A stretch of DNA of 64,000 bases from Verrucomicrobiota bacterium (GCA_022711435.1 JAKLFB010000016.1:62001-126000), one strand, 5' to 3'. Shown: positions 9,615 through 18,990, counted from the stretch's first letter. Notes: generated by a model not told the origin, from the sequence alone. A program made the numbers and translations.

Positions 9615-10395
9615 GGGGGGGGGCCCAGACCTTCCACGGCGCGGAGCCGGTTTCCCACATCCGATTGAGCAGCTCCTGCTCCCGGAACGTGTCCATGCAT
9701 TGCCAGAAGCCGTCATGCCGGTAGGCCTTGAGCTGCCCCTCGGCGGCAAGCCGGGCCATGGGCTCCTGCTCGAGCACGCATTCGTCTCCCCCGAGATAGG
9801 ATTCGATCGCGCGGCTGAAGACGAAGAAGCCGCCGCTGATGAAGGCATCCTCCTTCTCGGGTTTCTCGCGGAACGCGGTGATGGTCTGGCCGTCGAGGGC
9901 GAGCTGGCCGAACCGCCCGCTGGGCTGGATGGCGGTGACGGTGGCGATCGCCCGATGCTTGCGATGAAACCGGATGCTCTGGTTGATGTCGATGTCGGCC
10001 AGGCCGTCTCCGTATGTGCAGAGGAAGACGTCATCCTCGATGAATCGCAGCGCGCGCTTGAGGCGCCCGCCCGTCTGCGTGCGCAGGCCGGTGTCGAGGA
10101 GGGTCACGGTCCAATCGGATTCCTCGTGCCGGCCGTGATAGGCAATGCGGGGCTTGGGACCGAGCCGGAGGGTGACGTCGCTCGTGTTCCAATGGAAATT
10201 GCGGAAGTAATCCTTGATGACCTCGCCTTTGTAGCCGAGGCAAAGGACGAAATCCTTGTGGCCGTGATGGGCGTAAAGCCTCATGATATGCCACAGGATC
10301 GGCCGGTTGCCGATGGGAACCATCGGTTTGGGGCGGTATTCGGTCTCCTCGCGCAAGCGAGTGCCGAGACCACCGCATAGAATGACCACTTTCAC
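9607..10395 (-). CDS. rfbF: glucose-1-phosphate cytidylyltransferase
   Basis: A 262-residue nucleotidyltransferase making CDP-glucose from glucose 1-phosphate and CTP. The GTG start at 10395 leads directly into VKVVILCGGLGTRLREET, the signature nucleotide loop, followed by the sugar-phosphate contact RPKPMVPIG. TYGDGLADIDI carries the metal-binding Asp near residue 130, and GFWQCMDTFREQELLN closes the protein. Full length for RfbF. First enzyme of the CDP-sugar route here. Confidence 0.93.
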   Translation of the reverse strand: MKVVILCGGLGTRLREETEYRPKPMVPIGNRPILWHIMRLYAHHGHKDFVLCLGYKGEVIKDYFRNFHWNTSDVTLRLGPKPRIAYHGRHEESDWTVTLLDTGLRTQTGGRLKRALRFIEDDVFLCTYGDGLADIDINQSIRFHRKHRAIATVTAIQPSGRFGQLALDGQTITAFREKPEKEDAFISGGFFVFSRAIESYLGGDECVLEQEPMARLAAEGQLKAYRHDGFWQCMDTFREQELLNRMWETGSAPWKVWAPPHV

Positions 10396-10444
10396 GCTCG
10401 GAGAAGGATAGCGGCCAGGGTCGGCGCGAGGCAATCTCTTCTTG

Positions 10445-10483
10445 GGGCCTGTGCAAAATCGGAGGTCATCTCTTCGCAGGCCC
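10445..10483. repeat. short palindromic element after a stop codon (copy R1)
   Basis: A 39-base hairpin with perfect 7-base arms GGGCCTG/CAGGCCC. Read on the minus strand it begins immediately after the TGA of the glycosyltransferase gene. One arm continues as TGTGCAAAATCGGAG, resembling the terminal repeat of the 42963-43244 element with an internal deletion. It also could act as a weak terminator between the GT gene and rfbF; no T-run follows. Confidence 0.55.
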
Positions 10484-11608
10484 TCAGCGGGGCAGCACTT
10501 CGAGCCGGGCGGCGCGGCGCAGGCGGATCCATTCGTCCCAGCGGTTGAATCGGGGCCGGAGGAACCGGAGGAACCAGATGTCCCCATGGCGGCGCATCGG
10601 CAGGAACTGGCGGCGGGATTGGCGGATGTGGCGGCGGAGGCGCCAGCAGTCCAGGAAGGCGCCGCAATACGCGCGCCGGATGAAGGAGATCCGGCGGACC
10701 ATCAGCAAGGCCAGCAGGCTTTCCAGGCAGAGCCACGCCACCTGGAGGATGGCGATCGCCCAGAGGATGCCGCGGGCGTGCTTGAGGAGAACCAGGAGGC
10801 TGTTGCGGTTCGCCAGGAACCGTTTGGATTCGCTGGTGCGAAGGGCGGCGGGGGCCGCGGCGGCATCCTCGAGCAACTGGGCCGCGCCCCAGTGGTGGAG
10901 GCGGGCCGACGGAATGGCCAGCGCGGTGTACCCGGCCAGCCAGACACGCCACGAAAGGTCCCACTCGTCGGCATACATGAAGAACTCAGGATCGAACCCG
11001 CCCAGGCGCTCGAAGGCGGCCCGATCGATGCAGTAGGCGCAGCCTTCGGGCATCAGGACCGCCGCGGGATCGGGCCGGAGCCGGCGCGTGCTGGGGAAGC
11101 CGAAAAGATCCAATCCCTCGGCGCCGAGGGATTGGAATCGGTCGGATTGGTAATCGAGCACGAGGGGGCAGCCGGCAGTGGCGCCGGCGTTCTGCAGGTT
11201 GCGGTGCAGCTGCTCCAGGCAGTCCGGCTCGAGCCAGGTGTCGTTATTGAGGAAGAGGAGAAAACGGCCGCGGGCCTCTCGGGCGGCGCGGTTGTTGCCC
11301 TCGCAATAGCCGAGGTTCAGGCCGTGCAGGATCACCTGCGCGCGCCGCCACCCGCGGATCAGATCCGCGGCCATTTGCGCGGAACCGTCCGAGGATGCGT
11401 TGTCAGCGACGATCACCTCGAGGCAGGCGAAGATCGTCTGCCGGGCGATTGACTCGAGGCATCTCTTCAGCCACCGATCGCCGTTGTAGTTGAGGATGAT
11501 CACGCTCATCCAGGGATCCTCGATGGCCGCCTCTGCCCGGTCTCGCACGGGGGACGCCAGCCCGTGCGGGCCAGGGGCGGATCGGGCGGGATCGGGCGGG
11601 TTGGGCAT
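10484..11608 (-). CDS. glycosyltransferase family 2 (rhamnosyltransferase WbbL-like)
   Basis: A GT2 enzyme of about 374 residues. MSVIILNYNGDRWLKRCLES is the start of the GT-A domain, VADNASSDGS the nucleotide-binding part, NNDTWLEP the DxD-like site, and YADEWDLSWRVWLAGY the acceptor-side motif of WbbL-type transferases. Two hydrophobic stretches near residues 265-300 suggest membrane contact. The start is uncertain: ATG at 11608 is used, but ATG 11509 begins exactly at the domain. It is the first gene of the operon and is separated from rfbF by 88 bases holding a palindrome. Confidence 0.83.
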   Translation of the reverse strand: MPNPPDPARSAPGPHGLASPVRDRAEAAIEDPWMSVIILNYNGDRWLKRCLESIARQTIFACLEVIVADNASSDGSAQMAADLIRGWRRAQVILHGLNLGYCEGNNRAAREARGRFLLFLNNDTWLEPDCLEQLHRNLQNAGATAGCPLVLDYQSDRFQSLGAEGLDLFGFPSTRRLRPDPAAVLMPEGCAYCIDRAAFERLGGFDPEFFMYADEWDLSWRVWLAGYTALAIPSARLHHWGAAQLLEDAAAAPAALRTSESKRFLANRNSLLVLLKHARGILWAIAILQVAWLCLESLLALLMVRRISFIRRAYCGAFLDCWRLRRHIRQSRRQFLPMRRHGDIWFLRFLRPRFNRWDEWIRLRRAARLEVLPR

Positions 11609-11709
11609 ACTGGATGGATGTTTCGATAAGTTCCACGTCATCCACGGTCTCGGCTGGACAGACCCTTAGCAGCTTTGCTGCGGATCGACAAGGGGATCGA
11701 GCAGGGCAA

Positions 11710-11732
11710 CACTATGAACCTGTCACCCTATT
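11710..11732 (+). repeat. 23-base direct repeat, copy 1
   Basis: The 23 bases beginning CACTATGAACCTGTCACCCT and ending ATT recur exactly at 11826-11848, 116 bases downstream. The surrounding sequence is not duplicated. It could be a remnant of a small mobile element or a binding site pair; nothing distinguishes these. Confidence 0.7.
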
Positions 11733-11825
11733 CGGCCAACCTGCAGCCCGACTATGCCAAGAAGACACTGCGGCGAAGTCCACCGGTTGGGAAATACCCC
11801 CGTGGCGCGTTTGCAAAGAAAATGG

Positions 11826-11848
11826 CACTATGAACCTGTCACCCTATT
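11826..11848 (+). repeat. 23-base direct repeat, copy 2
   Basis: Exact second copy of the repeat at 11710-11732, in the same orientation, 232 bases before the SGNH gene start. The copies differ only in flanking sequence. Confidence 0.7.
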
Positions 11849-12080
11849 TGCTCTCCAGTGGCAAAATCCGGGGCAAGGCTGACAGGGATCCGCAATCGGC
11901 TGCGAGCCGAGGTTTGAAAAAGAGTATGGACCGCTGGGCGCCGGCGGGTAAAATCGGGGCCTGGGGCGGCTTTCGCGATCCTGGGAAAGGCTGGATCTTG
12001 GCGAACCGCGGGTGGCGGCATGGGCGGCAGGATCAGGGGCCGGCGATCCCGGGGAGAACATCCAGCGGCGCGATGATGGC

Positions 12081-13589
12081 ATGAGAACCTCTTTATTAAA
12101 CACCTGGCTGGGCGTTGCGTTTCTGGTGGCCGGTTTCCTGGCCTGCGCGGATGTCGTCATCCTGTCGTATCATTTTGTGTTTGGCTGGTCATTGTATTGC
12201 GCCGCAGCAGGCCTGTTCGCGCTGGTGATGCTGATCAATCTCATGTATCCGCAAGCGCGCCAGCGGCGATATTGGTGGGGGTTCGGCCTGGCGGTGGGGG
12301 GCGGGTGTGTCGGGTATATCCTGAGCCATTCCTACGCGACGAACCAGCGGACGTTCTTTCTGTTGGGATTGGCGGGGGCGCTGGTGTTGCTGGTGTTGGC
12401 GAAGGCGGTGATGGTTCGGCGCGCGGCGATCCATCTGGCGATCAACACCCTGCTGCTGCTGATCCTGGTATTGCCGGCGGCGGACGCGATCCGCGCTCCG
12501 GACCGCGCGGTCAGCGAGCGGCCGCTGGAGAAGAAGGTCTACTCGTTCGAGGCCGCCCGGCAGGATCCGATCACCTTTGCGCTCTGGTGGGAGCATTTTG
12601 TGCGGCAATGGTCGAAGGTGCAGAAGAAGATCCTGATGCCGGATCCGAAGGGCGAGCTTCCGTTTCGGCTGAAGCCGAACAGCATGGCCACCTTTTTCGA
12701 GAGCGAGTTTCGGATCAACAGCCTGGGATTTCGGGACGAGGAATTCCCGCGCGAGAAGGGGGATGTGTATCGGATCGTGGCGCTGGGGGAATCGACGACG
12801 ATGGGGCACACAATGGAGGCGGAGGACAACCCGTGGCCGAAGGTGTTGGAGGGGTATATCCGGGACCGGCTATCGCTGGATCGGCCGGTGCAGGTGATCA
12901 ACGCGGGGGTGGCGGCCTATTCGCTCCAGGACAACGTGAACCGGCTCGAGGACGATATCCTGTCGCTCGAGCCGGACATGATCATATCGTATCACGGGTA
13001 CAACGGGTTTCCGATGATCGACGACACGCTGGCGCCGGTCCGGCAGGATGCGCCGCCGGATTTTGTGGATCGGCCGCTGTATTTGATCGCGCAATGCGAG
13101 TACCGGCTGCGGATGCTGCATTACCGGCGGAGGTGGGCGGGGGGCGGGACTCGGGTTACGATCCGGGCGGGGGGCGAGGAGGCGGCGCTGGCGACTCCGT
13201 ATGCGCAGACCTACCGCCGATTGATCCAGATGGCGGACCGGGAAGGCATCGAGCTGGCGCTGGCCAGCTACAACATGTCCGTGACAGCGGAGAGCGAGCC
13301 GGAGGTGATCGCCTTCTATCGGGGGGCATTCCCAAACGTGGATTCCGCGATCCAGTGCAACATCGTCCACAACCGGATGATCGAGGATCTGGCCCGGACC
13401 CATCCCCGCTGCTGGTATGTGGACACAAGCCAGGGATTGAACGGCTGTCATGACCAGTACATCGACCTGGTCCATTTCACGCAGGAGGGCCGGGAGCGGC
13501 TGGCCGAGAACATCTATGCCGGGATCGTCGACCGGCTCCGGCGCGACCTTGAAAAATCCCGCTTTCCAGCGGATGACGGCGCGGGTTAA
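12081..13589 (+). CDS. membrane-anchored SGNH/GDSL hydrolase-like protein
   Basis: A 502-residue protein. The first ~160 residues hold about five hydrophobic helices (first at ~8-30), then an extracytoplasmic domain. VALGESTTMGH near residue 237 is the block-I Ser motif in its GES form, VINAGVAAYSLQDN gives the block with conserved Gly/Asn-like positions, and DLVHFTQEGRERLAENI near the C-terminus gives the Asp-x2-His pair. It may deacylate or acylate a surface glycan; substrate unknown. The ATG at 12081 follows GGCATG and precedes the first helix. Confidence 0.75.
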   Translation: MRTSLLNTWLGVAFLVAGFLACADVVILSYHFVFGWSLYCAAAGLFALVMLINLMYPQARQRRYWWGFGLAVGGGCVGYILSHSYATNQRTFFLLGLAGALVLLVLAKAVMVRRAAIHLAINTLLLLILVLPAADAIRAPDRAVSERPLEKKVYSFEAARQDPITFALWWEHFVRQWSKVQKKILMPDPKGELPFRLKPNSMATFFESEFRINSLGFRDEEFPREKGDVYRIVALGESTTMGHTMEAEDNPWPKVLEGYIRDRLSLDRPVQVINAGVAAYSLQDNVNRLEDDILSLEPDMIISYHGYNGFPMIDDTLAPVRQDAPPDFVDRPLYLIAQCEYRLRMLHYRRRWAGGGTRVTIRAGGEEAALATPYAQTYRRLIQMADREGIELALASYNMSVTAESEPEVIAFYRGAFPNVDSAIQCNIVHNRMIEDLARTHPRCWYVDTSQGLNGCHDQYIDLVHFTQEGRERLAENIYAGIVDRLRRDLEKSRFPADDGAG

Positions 13590-14630
13590 ATGGCGTCGGC
13601 GAGCCGTGCGGCCCGCCGGAATATGAGGCGACTGTCGATAGCCCGTGCGCGCCGGATCCTGAGCATGGCGGGGCGAGCGCGGGTGCTGGTGTTGGGCGAT
13701 GTCATGCTCGATCAGTATATCTGGGGGCGCGTGACGCGCATATCGCCGGAGGCGCCGGTGCCGGTTCTGGAATACGATCGGGAGAGCGTGATGCCGGGCG
13801 GGGCGGCGAACGTGGCGCGGAATCTGACGGCCCTGGGGGCGCAAGTCGAGCTGGCGGGGCTGGTGGGCAACGACGAGATTGCGACGCGGCTGAAAGCGCT
13901 GCTGCGGCAATGCCGGGTGGGATGCGACGGCCTGCTGGTGGAGGGCGGCCGGCCGACCAGCGTCAAAACCCGGATCATCGCGCACCAGCAGCAGGTGGTG
14001 CGGGTGGATCGCGAGTCGTGCCGGCCATTGGGGGCGGAGGTGGAGAGCCGGTTCGAGCGGCGGGTGATGCAGAGGCTGAGGGGTGTGGACGCGGTGGTTG
14101 TGGGCGATTACGGCAAGGGGGTGGTGACACAGCGGCTGCTCGAGGTGCTCAAGGCAGCGTGCCGTTCGAGGGGCATCTGGCTGAGCCTGGATCCCAAGCC
14201 GGTCCATGCCTTGCGGCTCGAGGGTCTGTCGCTGATCACGCCGAACCGGAAGGAGGCGTTCGAGCTGGCGGGGATGGCGGATGGGCCGCGGGGTCCTGAT
14301 CCGGGGCGGGACGAAGGGCTGCTTGGGGTGGCGGACAAGCTGCTGGGCCAGCTGCATCCCGCGCTGCTGCTGATCACGCTGGGGGACCAGGGCATGCTGT
14401 TGTGCGAGCGGGGCCGGCCGCCGTTCCACATCCCGACTGCAGCCCGGGAGATCTACGATGTATCCGGGGCGGGCGACACCGTGATCGCGAGCTTCACGCT
14501 GGCGATCCTGGCGGGCGCGGAGCCGGTTGAGGCGGCGGCTTTTTCGAACCAGGCGGCCGGGGTGGTGGTGGGCAAGGTCGGCACGGCGACGGTGAGCCCG
14601 GATGAGCTGCTGGCGAGCATGCGCTTATGA
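13590..14630 (+). CDS. rfaE1: D-glycero-beta-D-manno-heptose-7-phosphate kinase
   Basis: A 346-residue PfkB/ribokinase-type kinase that phosphorylates heptose 7-phosphate at carbon 1 for LPS inner core synthesis. VLGDVMLDQYIWGRVTRISP and VMPGGAANVARNL near the N-terminus and the anion-hole/catalytic VSGAGDTVIASF near residue 290 are diagnostic for the HldE N-terminal domain. The fused C-terminal nucleotidyltransferase domain of HldE is absent, so that activity must be encoded elsewhere. It begins directly after the previous stop codon; ATG 13623 is an alternative start. Confidence 0.9.
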   Translation: MASASRAARRNMRRLSIARARRILSMAGRARVLVLGDVMLDQYIWGRVTRISPEAPVPVLEYDRESVMPGGAANVARNLTALGAQVELAGLVGNDEIATRLKALLRQCRVGCDGLLVEGGRPTSVKTRIIAHQQQVVRVDRESCRPLGAEVESRFERRVMQRLRGVDAVVVGDYGKGVVTQRLLEVLKAACRSRGIWLSLDPKPVHALRLEGLSLITPNRKEAFELAGMADGPRGPDPGRDEGLLGVADKLLGQLHPALLLITLGDQGMLLCERGRPPFHIPTAAREIYDVSGAGDTVIASFTLAILAGAEPVEAAAFSNQAAGVVVGKVGTATVSPDELLASMRL

Positions 14631-15244
14631 GCGCCGCCGCCGTGTTCCTGGATCGGGATGGCGTGATCATCGAGGAGAGGCACTATCTGCGGGATCCGGA
14701 GGAGGTCGTGATCCTGCCGGAGGCGGGGCCGGCTCTGAGGCGGCTGCAGGACGCCGGATTCCGGCTCATGGTGGTCACGAACCAGTCGGGGGTGGGCCGC
14801 GGATACTTCACCCTGGCGGACGTCTCGAGAGTGCATGCGCGATTGGAGGCGGAGCTGGGCCGGACGGGGGTGCGGATCGAGCGCATCTACGTGGCACCGG
14901 AAGCGCCGGGCCAGCCCAGCCGCGGACGCAAGCCCTCCCCGCAGTTTCTCTGGGATGCGCGGGACGAGCTCGGGATCGATCTGAGCCGGAGCTACATGAT
15001 CGGCGACAAGCGGATCGATCTCGAGTGCGGCTGGAACGCGGGGGTGAGGCGATGCGTGCTGGTGCGGACCGGGTATGGGGCGGCGACGGAGCGTGAGGAA
15101 TCGGGCCGGCTGGCAGAGGCGGTGGTGTGCGACGATCTGGCGGCGGCGGCGGCATGGATTCTGGAGGATCGGAGATGGGCGGAGCGAGGGCGGCCGGGGC
15201 TGCGGGCGCAGGCCGAGCCCGGCGCGGAGGGAGAGCAAGGATGA
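14627..15244 (+). CDS. gmhB: D-glycero-D-manno-heptose 1,7-bisphosphate phosphatase-like HAD enzyme
   Basis: A 205-residue HAD-IIIA phosphatase. FLDRDGVIIEERHYL holds the nucleophile and acid Asp residues, VVTNQSGVGRGYF the Thr/Asn motif II, RGRKPSP the motif-III Lys, and MIGDKRIDLECGWNAG the acidic motif IV. Position between rfaE1 and kdsB supports the heptose role. Odd point: the Cys/His zinc loop usually found just before the RKP motif in GmhB is missing (the loop reads VAPEAPGQPSRGRKP). It overlaps rfaE1 and kdsB by ATGA on both sides. Confidence 0.85.
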   Translation: MSAAAVFLDRDGVIIEERHYLRDPEEVVILPEAGPALRRLQDAGFRLMVVTNQSGVGRGYFTLADVSRVHARLEAELGRTGVRIERIYVAPEAPGQPSRGRKPSPQFLWDARDELGIDLSRSYMIGDKRIDLECGWNAGVRRCVLVRTGYGAATEREESGRLAEAVVCDDLAAAAAWILEDRRWAERGRPGLRAQAEPGAEGEQG

Positions 15245-15978
15245 GGATTTTAGGCATTGTTCCGGCGCGGTATGCGTCGACCCGGTTTCCGGGCAAGCCG
15301 CTGGCGATGATCGCGGGGAAACCGCTGATCCAGCGGGTGGTGGAGCGCTGCCGGCAGGCGCGCTCGCTGGCGGAGGTGGTGGTGGCGACGGATGACGACC
15401 GGATTGCGGCCGTGGCCCGGGGGTTCAGCCGGGTGGAGATGACCTCGGCGATGCATCCGAGCGGCACGGACCGGGCGGCGGAGGTTGTGGCGCGGTGCGC
15501 ATGCGATGCCGCCGTCAACATCCAGGGGGATGAGCCGCTGATCGATCCGGCAGTGATCGACGCGGTGGCGGGGGCCTTGGAGCGATGGGAGATGGCGACG
15601 GCGGCAACCCCGCTGCGGGACCCCGCCGAGTATGACAATCCGAACGTGGTGAAAGTCGTTGTCAACGCGGCGGGGCAGGCTCTATATTTCTCGCGCCGAA
15701 CGATCCCGTATGTTCGCGACGCCGCCGGGTGTTCCGCCGCGGAGCAGATGGCGGCCTTTCCGTTTCTGAAGCACGTGGGGATCTACGGGTATCGGCGGGG
15801 GATCCTGCTGGAGCTGGTGCGGCGGCCGGTGTCGCCGCTCGAGGCGGCGGAGCGGCTCGAGCAACTGCGGGCGCTCGATGGCGGTGTGGGGATCGGAGTG
15901 GTGCGGGTGGAATACGACAGCGTGGGGGTGGACATCCCGGCGGATGTGGCGCGTGTCGAGGAGCGATTGCGGGCGTGA
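15241..15978 (+). CDS. kdsB: 3-deoxy-manno-octulosonate cytidylyltransferase
   Basis: A 245-residue enzyme that activates KDO with CTP for lipid A-core assembly. [17 protein letters not shown] is the nucleotide loop, ATDDDRIA and [12 protein letters not shown] follow, [11 protein letters not shown] carries the metal-binding Asp, and YFSRRTIPY plus [11 protein letters not shown] near residues 140-180 are characteristic. ATG 15241 gives the coupled overlap with gmhB. Together with rfaE1 and gmhB this shows the organism makes an LPS with heptose and KDO. Confidence 0.95.
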   Translation: MRILGIVPARYASTRFPGKPLAMIAGKPLIQRVVERCRQARSLAEVVVATDDDRIAAVARGFSRVEMTSAMHPSGTDRAAEVVARCACDAAVNIQGDEPLIDPAVIDAVAGALERWEMATAATPLRDPAEYDNPNVVKVVVNAAGQALYFSRRTIPYVRDAAGCSAAEQMAAFPFLKHVGIYGYRRGILLELVRRPVSPLEAAERLEQLRALDGGVGIGVVRVEYDSVGVDIPADVARVEERLRA

Positions 15979-17597
15979 ACACAAAATTCATATTTGTCAC
16001 AGGCGGAGTGATCAGCTCGCTGGGGAAAGGGCTGACGGCGGCATCGCTGGGCACCCTGCTGGAGAGCCGGGGGCTGAAGGTGACGCTCCAGAAGTTCGAT
16101 CCCTACTTGAACGTGGATCCGGGGACGATGAGCCCTTTTCAGCACGGGGAGGTGTATGTGCTGGATGACGGGGCGGAGACGGACCTGGACCTGGGGCACT
16201 ACGAGCGGTTCACGCACACCAAGCTGACCCGCTTCAACAGCCTGACGAGCGGGCAGGTCTACCAAACCGTGCTGGATAAGGAGCGCCGCGGTGTCTACCT
16301 GGGAAAGACCGTCCAGGTGATCCCGCACGTGACGGAGGAGATCCAGAACCGCATCTACCAGATCGCCGAGCAATCCAAGGCGGACGTCGTGATCACCGAG
16401 ATTGGAGGGACGACGGGGGACATCGAGGGGCTGCCTTTTCTCGAGGCGATCCGCGAGTTCGCGCTCGATGTGGGGGTGGGCAACGCCCTGTTCCTGCACG
16501 TGACCCTGGTGCCGTTCATCAAGGCGGCGGGGGAGCTCAAGACCAAGCCGACGCAGCAGTCGGTGGCCAAGCTGCGGGAGATCGGGATCTCGCCCCACCT
16601 GCTGGTCTGCCGGTGCGAGAGGCCGCTGGCGAAGGAGCTGCGACAGAAGATCTCGGTTTTCTGCAGCGTTCCTTACGAGGCGGTGATCGAGGAGCGGGAC
16701 GTCGAGCACTCGATCTACGAGGTGCCGCTGATGCTGCAGCGGGAGCGGCTGGACGAACTGGTGTGCCAGTATCTCCGGATCGACGCTCCGCCGGCCAACA
16801 TGAGCCACTGGCAGGACATCCTGCGCCGGATCATCGCCCCTCAGCACCGGGTTCGCATCGGCGTGGTGGGCAAGTACATCGGTTTGCAGGACGCCTACAA
16901 ATCCGTCTACGAGGCCCTGAGCCATGGGGGGATCGCCAACGATTGCGGCGTGGAGATCGAGAGGATCGACGCCGAGGAGCTGGAGAAGAACGGGGCTGAG
17001 CGGGTTCTGAAAGGGGTGTGCGGCCTGCTGATCCCGGGCGGATTCGGCGATCGCGGGATCGAGGGCAAGGTTCTGGCGGCGAGGCATGCGCGGGAGAACC
17101 GGATGCCCTATCTGGGCCTCTGCCTGGGGATGCAGATTGCGGCGATCGAATTCGCTCGCAACGCCCTCGGGATGCCGGAGGCCCACTCGATGGAGTTCGA
17201 TCCCGCCACGCCGCATCCGGTGATTGTCCTGATGGACGCCCAGCAGAACGTGGTCAACAAAGGGGGGACGATGCGGCTGGGGGCGCAGGCGTGCCAGCTG
17301 GTGCTGGAGTCGCGGGCAGCCAAGCTCTACCAGGCCTTTGTGGCCCGGGAGCGGCACCGGCACCGGTTCGAGTTCAACAGTGGCTATCGGGATCAGTTCG
17401 AGCAGGCCGGATTCATGATCAGCGGCAGCTCGGCGGATGGCAAGCTGGTGGAGCTGATCGAGCTGCGGGATCATCCTTTCTATCTGGCCTGCCAGTTTCA
17501 TCCGGAGTTCCAGAGCAAGCCGGACGCGGCGCACCCGCTGTTCAAGGGGTTTGTGGCGGCGAGCCTGGCGTATGCCCGGGAGAGGCGCGTGGCCTGA
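15975..17597 (+). CDS. pyrG: CTP synthase
   Basis: A 540-residue amidoligase that makes CTP from UTP and glutamine. [20 protein letters not shown] is the N-terminal synthetase P-loop and [15 protein letters not shown] follows. The glutaminase domain has the Cys nucleophile in GLCLGMQIA near residue 380 and CQFHPEF with the catalytic His/Glu near 515. GTG 15975 overlaps the kdsB stop (GTGA). Being next to a CMP-KDO gene fits shared use of CTP. Confidence 0.97.
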   Translation: MNTKFIFVTGGVISSLGKGLTAASLGTLLESRGLKVTLQKFDPYLNVDPGTMSPFQHGEVYVLDDGAETDLDLGHYERFTHTKLTRFNSLTSGQVYQTVLDKERRGVYLGKTVQVIPHVTEEIQNRIYQIAEQSKADVVITEIGGTTGDIEGLPFLEAIREFALDVGVGNALFLHVTLVPFIKAAGELKTKPTQQSVAKLREIGISPHLLVCRCERPLAKELRQKISVFCSVPYEAVIEERDVEHSIYEVPLMLQRERLDELVCQYLRIDAPPANMSHWQDILRRIIAPQHRVRIGVVGKYIGLQDAYKSVYEALSHGGIANDCGVEIERIDAEELEKNGAERVLKGVCGLLIPGGFGDRGIEGKVLAARHARENRMPYLGLCLGMQIAAIEFARNALGMPEAHSMEFDPATPHPVIVLMDAQQNVVNKGGTMRLGAQACQLVLESRAAKLYQAFVARERHRHRFEFNSGYRDQFEQAGFMISGSSADGKLVELIELRDHPFYLACQFHPEFQSKPDAAHPLFKGFVAASLAYARERRVA

Positions 17598-17633
17598 CGG
17601 GCGGCAGCCGGCCGGCGAGGGCGCCATGCTCGG

Positions 17634-18917
17634 ATGACCTATTCCGAAGCCATCCATTACCTTTACAGCTTGCGCTGGTTTGGCGCGAAGCTGGGCCTGG
17701 ATCATCCGCGAAGGCTGGCGGCGCTGGCAGGGCATCCCGAGGATCGATTGCGCTTCGTCCACGTGGCCGGCACCAACGGGAAGGGCTCCACCTGCGCCAT
17801 GCTCGAGAGCATGTATCGGGCGGCGGGGTATCGGGTCGGGCTCTTCACATCGCCCCATCTGGTCGCGTTCCGCGAGCGGATCCAGGTCAACCGGCGGCTG
17901 ATCCCCAAGGCGGATCTGGCCCGGCGCGTGCAGCGGATGCAATCGCTGCTGGGCCATTTTGCGGCCGAATCGCACCCGACCTTTTTCGAGGTGGTGACCG
18001 TGCTCGCTCTGGGATACTTTGCGGACGAGGGGTGCGACGTGGTGATCTGGGAGACGGGGATGGGCGGGCGGCTGGACGCGACCAACATCGTGACCCCGCT
18101 GGCCAGCGTCATCACGAACGTCCAGCTCGACCACCAGCAGTGGCTTGGAGACACGATCCAGCAGATCGCCCGCGAGAAGGCGGGCATCATCAAGCCGGGC
18201 ATTCCGGTCTACACGGCTGCTGCGGATCGGGAGGCGCTGGGGATCCTGCGGAAGACGGCGCGCGCGCGCCAGGCGCCCTGGTTGCGGGTCCGGCTGGCGG
18301 ATGGGCGCCAGCGGCCGCTGGGTCGGATCGAGCTGCCGCTGCGGGGCGAGCATCAGCGCCTGAACGCGGCGCTGGCTATCGCGGTGGTGCGGGGGCTGCA
18401 GCCGGTTCTGCCGGTTCCGCCGCAGGCTATCCGCGCGGGGCTGCGGCGGGTCGAGTGGCCCGGGCGATTCCAGGTGGTCCGCCGTCCGAACGGCGCCACC
18501 TGGGTTCTGGACGGAGCCCATAACCCGGCAGGCGCGGCAACGCTGAGGGCGGCGTTTCTGCGGTATTTTCCGGGACGGCAGTCGGCCTGGATACTGGGGG
18601 CGCTGCGGGACAAGGACTGGCCGGCGATGTGCCGGACACTGGCGCCTCTGGCTTCCCGGATCCTGCTGGTGCCCGTATCGAGCGAGCGGACCGCCCTGCC
18701 TGAGGCGCTGGCCGAGGCGTGCCGGAAAGCGAATCGGGCCGCCGAGGTCCGGGTGTGCGGCGGTTTTCGCGAGGCGGCGCGGGGGGTGAAGGACATGAGC
18801 TGCGCGGTGGTGACCGGCTCGCTGTATCTGGTGGGCGAGGCGCTCGAGCACCTGAGGCGGAGGGCCGGCGGCGCCAGCGAGCGGCACTTGAACGAGTGGC
18901 AGCCCCGGCGTCGATAA
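17634..18917 (+). CDS. folC: folylpolyglutamate/dihydrofolate synthase
   Basis: A 427-residue Mur-ligase-family enzyme adding glutamate to folates. HVAGTNGKGSTCAML near residue 45 is the ATP-binding loop, TSPHLVAFRERIQVN the folate contact, ETGMGGRLDATN and NVQLDHQQWLG follow, and WVLDGAHNPAGAATLR lies in the C-terminal domain. It begins 36 bases after pyrG, so it probably belongs to the same transcript. Confidence 0.93.
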   Translation: MTYSEAIHYLYSLRWFGAKLGLDHPRRLAALAGHPEDRLRFVHVAGTNGKGSTCAMLESMYRAAGYRVGLFTSPHLVAFRERIQVNRRLIPKADLARRVQRMQSLLGHFAAESHPTFFEVVTVLALGYFADEGCDVVIWETGMGGRLDATNIVTPLASVITNVQLDHQQWLGDTIQQIAREKAGIIKPGIPVYTAAADREALGILRKTARARQAPWLRVRLADGRQRPLGRIELPLRGEHQRLNAALAIAVVRGLQPVLPVPPQAIRAGLRRVEWPGRFQVVRRPNGATWVLDGAHNPAGAATLRAAFLRYFPGRQSAWILGALRDKDWPAMCRTLAPLASRILLVPVSSERTALPEALAEACRKANRAAEVRVCGGFREAARGVKDMSCAVVTGSLYLVGEALEHLRRRAGGASERHLNEWQPRRR

Positions 18918-18960
18918 TCCGCAGTTGACGGCTTCCGCCGGGCATTCTTAACTCGATCCG

Positions 18961-18982
18961 CCATCGGCGGCATCGCCGATGG
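18961..18982 (+). promoter_or_regulatory. hairpin over the first candidate start of sdhC
   Basis: CCATCGGCG and CGCCGATGG are perfect 9-base arms around a four-base loop GCAT. The right arm contains the ATG at 18979. If translation starts at ATG 18991 the hairpin is a 5' leader structure; if it starts at 18979 it would hide the start codon. It could alternatively help end the folC transcript, though there is no T-run. Confidence 0.55.
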
Positions 18983-18990
18983 ACGAGCGC

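Larger units (their letters stand above)
11609..12080. other. 472-base intergenic region between divergent transcription units
   Basis: No convincing coding sequence lies here. It separates the minus-strand polysaccharide operon from the plus-strand SGNH gene, so both promoters should be inside, but no good -35/-10 pair could be assigned. It contains a lone ACAGACCCTTA at 11658-11668, which matches the outer end of the 42963-43244 repeat, a small GCAGC-TTT-GCTGC hairpin near 11670, and two copies of a 23-base direct repeat. Confidence 0.6.
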
